Assembly: GCF_018691265.1 (NCBI RefSeq)
Contig: NW_024881296.1
Span: forward strand, 10,571,427 to 10,635,426
Direction of reading: 5' to 3'
Length of the DNA stretch: 64,000 nucleotides
DNA from: Tyto alba
Taxonomy: Eukaryota > Chordata > Aves > Strigiformes > Tytonidae
The notes beneath the pieces are model-generated. The model was not told where the DNA came from. It saw only the letters and a program-made list of their open reading frames with translations, and searched no databases. A program made the position numbers and the translations under genes. This document shows, piece by piece, positions 62,760 through 64,000 of this stretch. Position 1 is the first letter of the stretch. Every line of letters starts with the position of its first letter.

Positions 62760-64000
62760 ACAGTGCAATTGGGGCAGCACATTCAAACTCTTTATTTAGA
62801 TGAAAGATAAAAGCAGTGGGCTCTGTGTGGTTTGAAGGGTGCGTAGATCAAAGTCCTCCTGTCTTTCCAATGCTCAGCCTTTTATTTCCCAGTGCTGACC
62901 CCCGGGTCAGGCAGTGCCACCAAACACACGCGTAGCCTGCGCTCTCTCACTCCTCTTCTGCCCAGTCCTGATTCTTCGCTGGTCACAGCATTAATCACCC
63001 AGAGCAGGAGGTCGGCAGCCGCCTGTGAGTGCTCTCAGGATGCAGAAACTGTGATAGCCATGAGAGAAGGGTGGTGGGCCTTGATGTCACTATCCCAGCT
63101 GTTATTTTTGTGCTCTTTTTTATTTTTATCACTCCTTCTTTTCTCTCTCTCCCTCTTGTTCCCCAAGGTCTTCTGGCCTCCAAACCCTTGGTTTTTATTT
63201 TCTCACTAAAAGCTACAAAATGCTCAAAGCCTCTCTCCCTAGTCCATGCAGTTGGTAGAAGGAAGTTGCCTTCAAAAGCTGTCTAGAGATGAAGGTGCAT
63301 TCCCAGCACACAGTGTGGTCTGGGGTGGGATGCGTGGCAGAAGTCCAAACCATCTTGCAAAAAAAAACAAAAAAACAAACCCAACCCCATGCTACTGTAC
63401 CAAAAAGTTACCACAACTGACATCCAGCTAGCAAGCACAGTTGTACCTGCTGAGCAAAGGGTAACTACGCTTTAAAGTCAGCCTTACAGGTTTCATAGCT
63501 CTCATTTCAGTGGATGTACGCTGGGAGTGTGCTCTCATTACATGAAGAAAAAAAAGATAGAAGTGAAAATCCCCCCCTGCACACAAATGCACCACTGGGA
63601 GTGCAGCTGCAGTTACTCCCTCATGCCTAAGGTTTCCAACAGTGACAGAAAAGGATGAGGAAAATGGTTGAGAAGGAAAGCAAGAGAAGAGGGCTTAGGC
63701 AAGGCCTTGCTAGTCAGGGACCCAGCAAGGCTGCTAACATACGTCAGGTCAGGTAGAGGAAGGGGAAATGGAGCAACACAAACTGACAGGAATTACAAAC
63801 TTAACTGTTCCCTAAAACCAACTTTCGGGAAACCAATTCCCTCATTAATTAAGCATTTTCTAATTGTCCGCACTGTGTCTTCAGCAGTTTACTTTGCTGC
63901 TAGTGACTCCTTTTAAAACACCAGAACAGTTACTATAAAGTCTCTCCATTGACGAAATTCCACATTTATACACCTTTCCCCCCAAAAAAACTTTTTCTGT
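62060..64000. other. non-coding stretch right of the second CpG island
   Basis: No recognised gene. It includes a 29-T run and mildly GC-rich sequence with a CTGCCGCCGCTGCTGCCGC patch at about 62650. Reading frames of about 100 codons cross the T run and are not supported. Confidence 0.5.
62729..62757. repeat. poly(T) tract, 29 T
   Basis: Uninterrupted run of 29 T preceded by a pyrimidine-rich CTTCTTTCTTGTC stretch. Confidence 0.9.

Overview
The window looks like nuclear DNA from a bird, or a close archosaur relative. The main evidence is three copies of the 3' end of the avian CR1 LINE, at about 6990-7524 (+), 20536-20724 (-) and 44262-44460 (+). Two end in recognisable CR1-type terminal motifs. 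Interspersed repeats are otherwise sparse. The background is AT-rich and CpG-poor, with two sharp CpG islands (about 30.17-31.40 kb and 61.39-62.05 kb). There is nothing bacterial, plasmid-like or phage-like: no operons, ribosome binding sites, CRISPR array or attachment sites.

I recognise no protein-coding gene by homology. Almost every long reading frame is either a by-product of stop-poor GC-rich sequence (the 400-residue frames in the 30-31 kb island), a homopolymer or microsatellite translation, or of a length expected by chance. The window is best read as intergenic or intronic DNA holding two CpG-island promoters.

Layout: 1-30.1 kb is AT-rich non-coding DNA with two CR1 fragments, homopolymer runs, a small CpG-bearing element with a TATA motif near 21.93 kb, and a striking 50-bp-arm inverted repeat at 28175-28284. 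The first CpG island (30.17-31.40 kb) has CCAAT boxes in both orientations, a consensus minus-strand splice donor, a 12-bp G-rich minisatellite and a CpG-containing microsatellite. 31.5-61.3 kb is again mostly non-coding, with a CR1 copy fused to a pure 29-unit TATTC array, a TTR-type trinucleotide array at 58.7-58.9 kb, and simple repeats. The second island is at 61.39-62.05 kb.

The most interesting possibility is a minus-strand spliced transcript running leftward from the second island. Reading splice signals by eye, segments at 54496-54345, 52007-51958 and 51108-51024 each have an acceptor-like and a strong donor-like boundary and share one continuous open frame across the implied junctions (95 codons). 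Further well-bounded minus-strand segments lie at 11212-11068 and 5261-5185. These are predictions from sequence only and need RNA evidence. The second notable object is the long hairpin at 28.2 kb, which resembles a palindromic transposon remnant or a small-RNA precursor.
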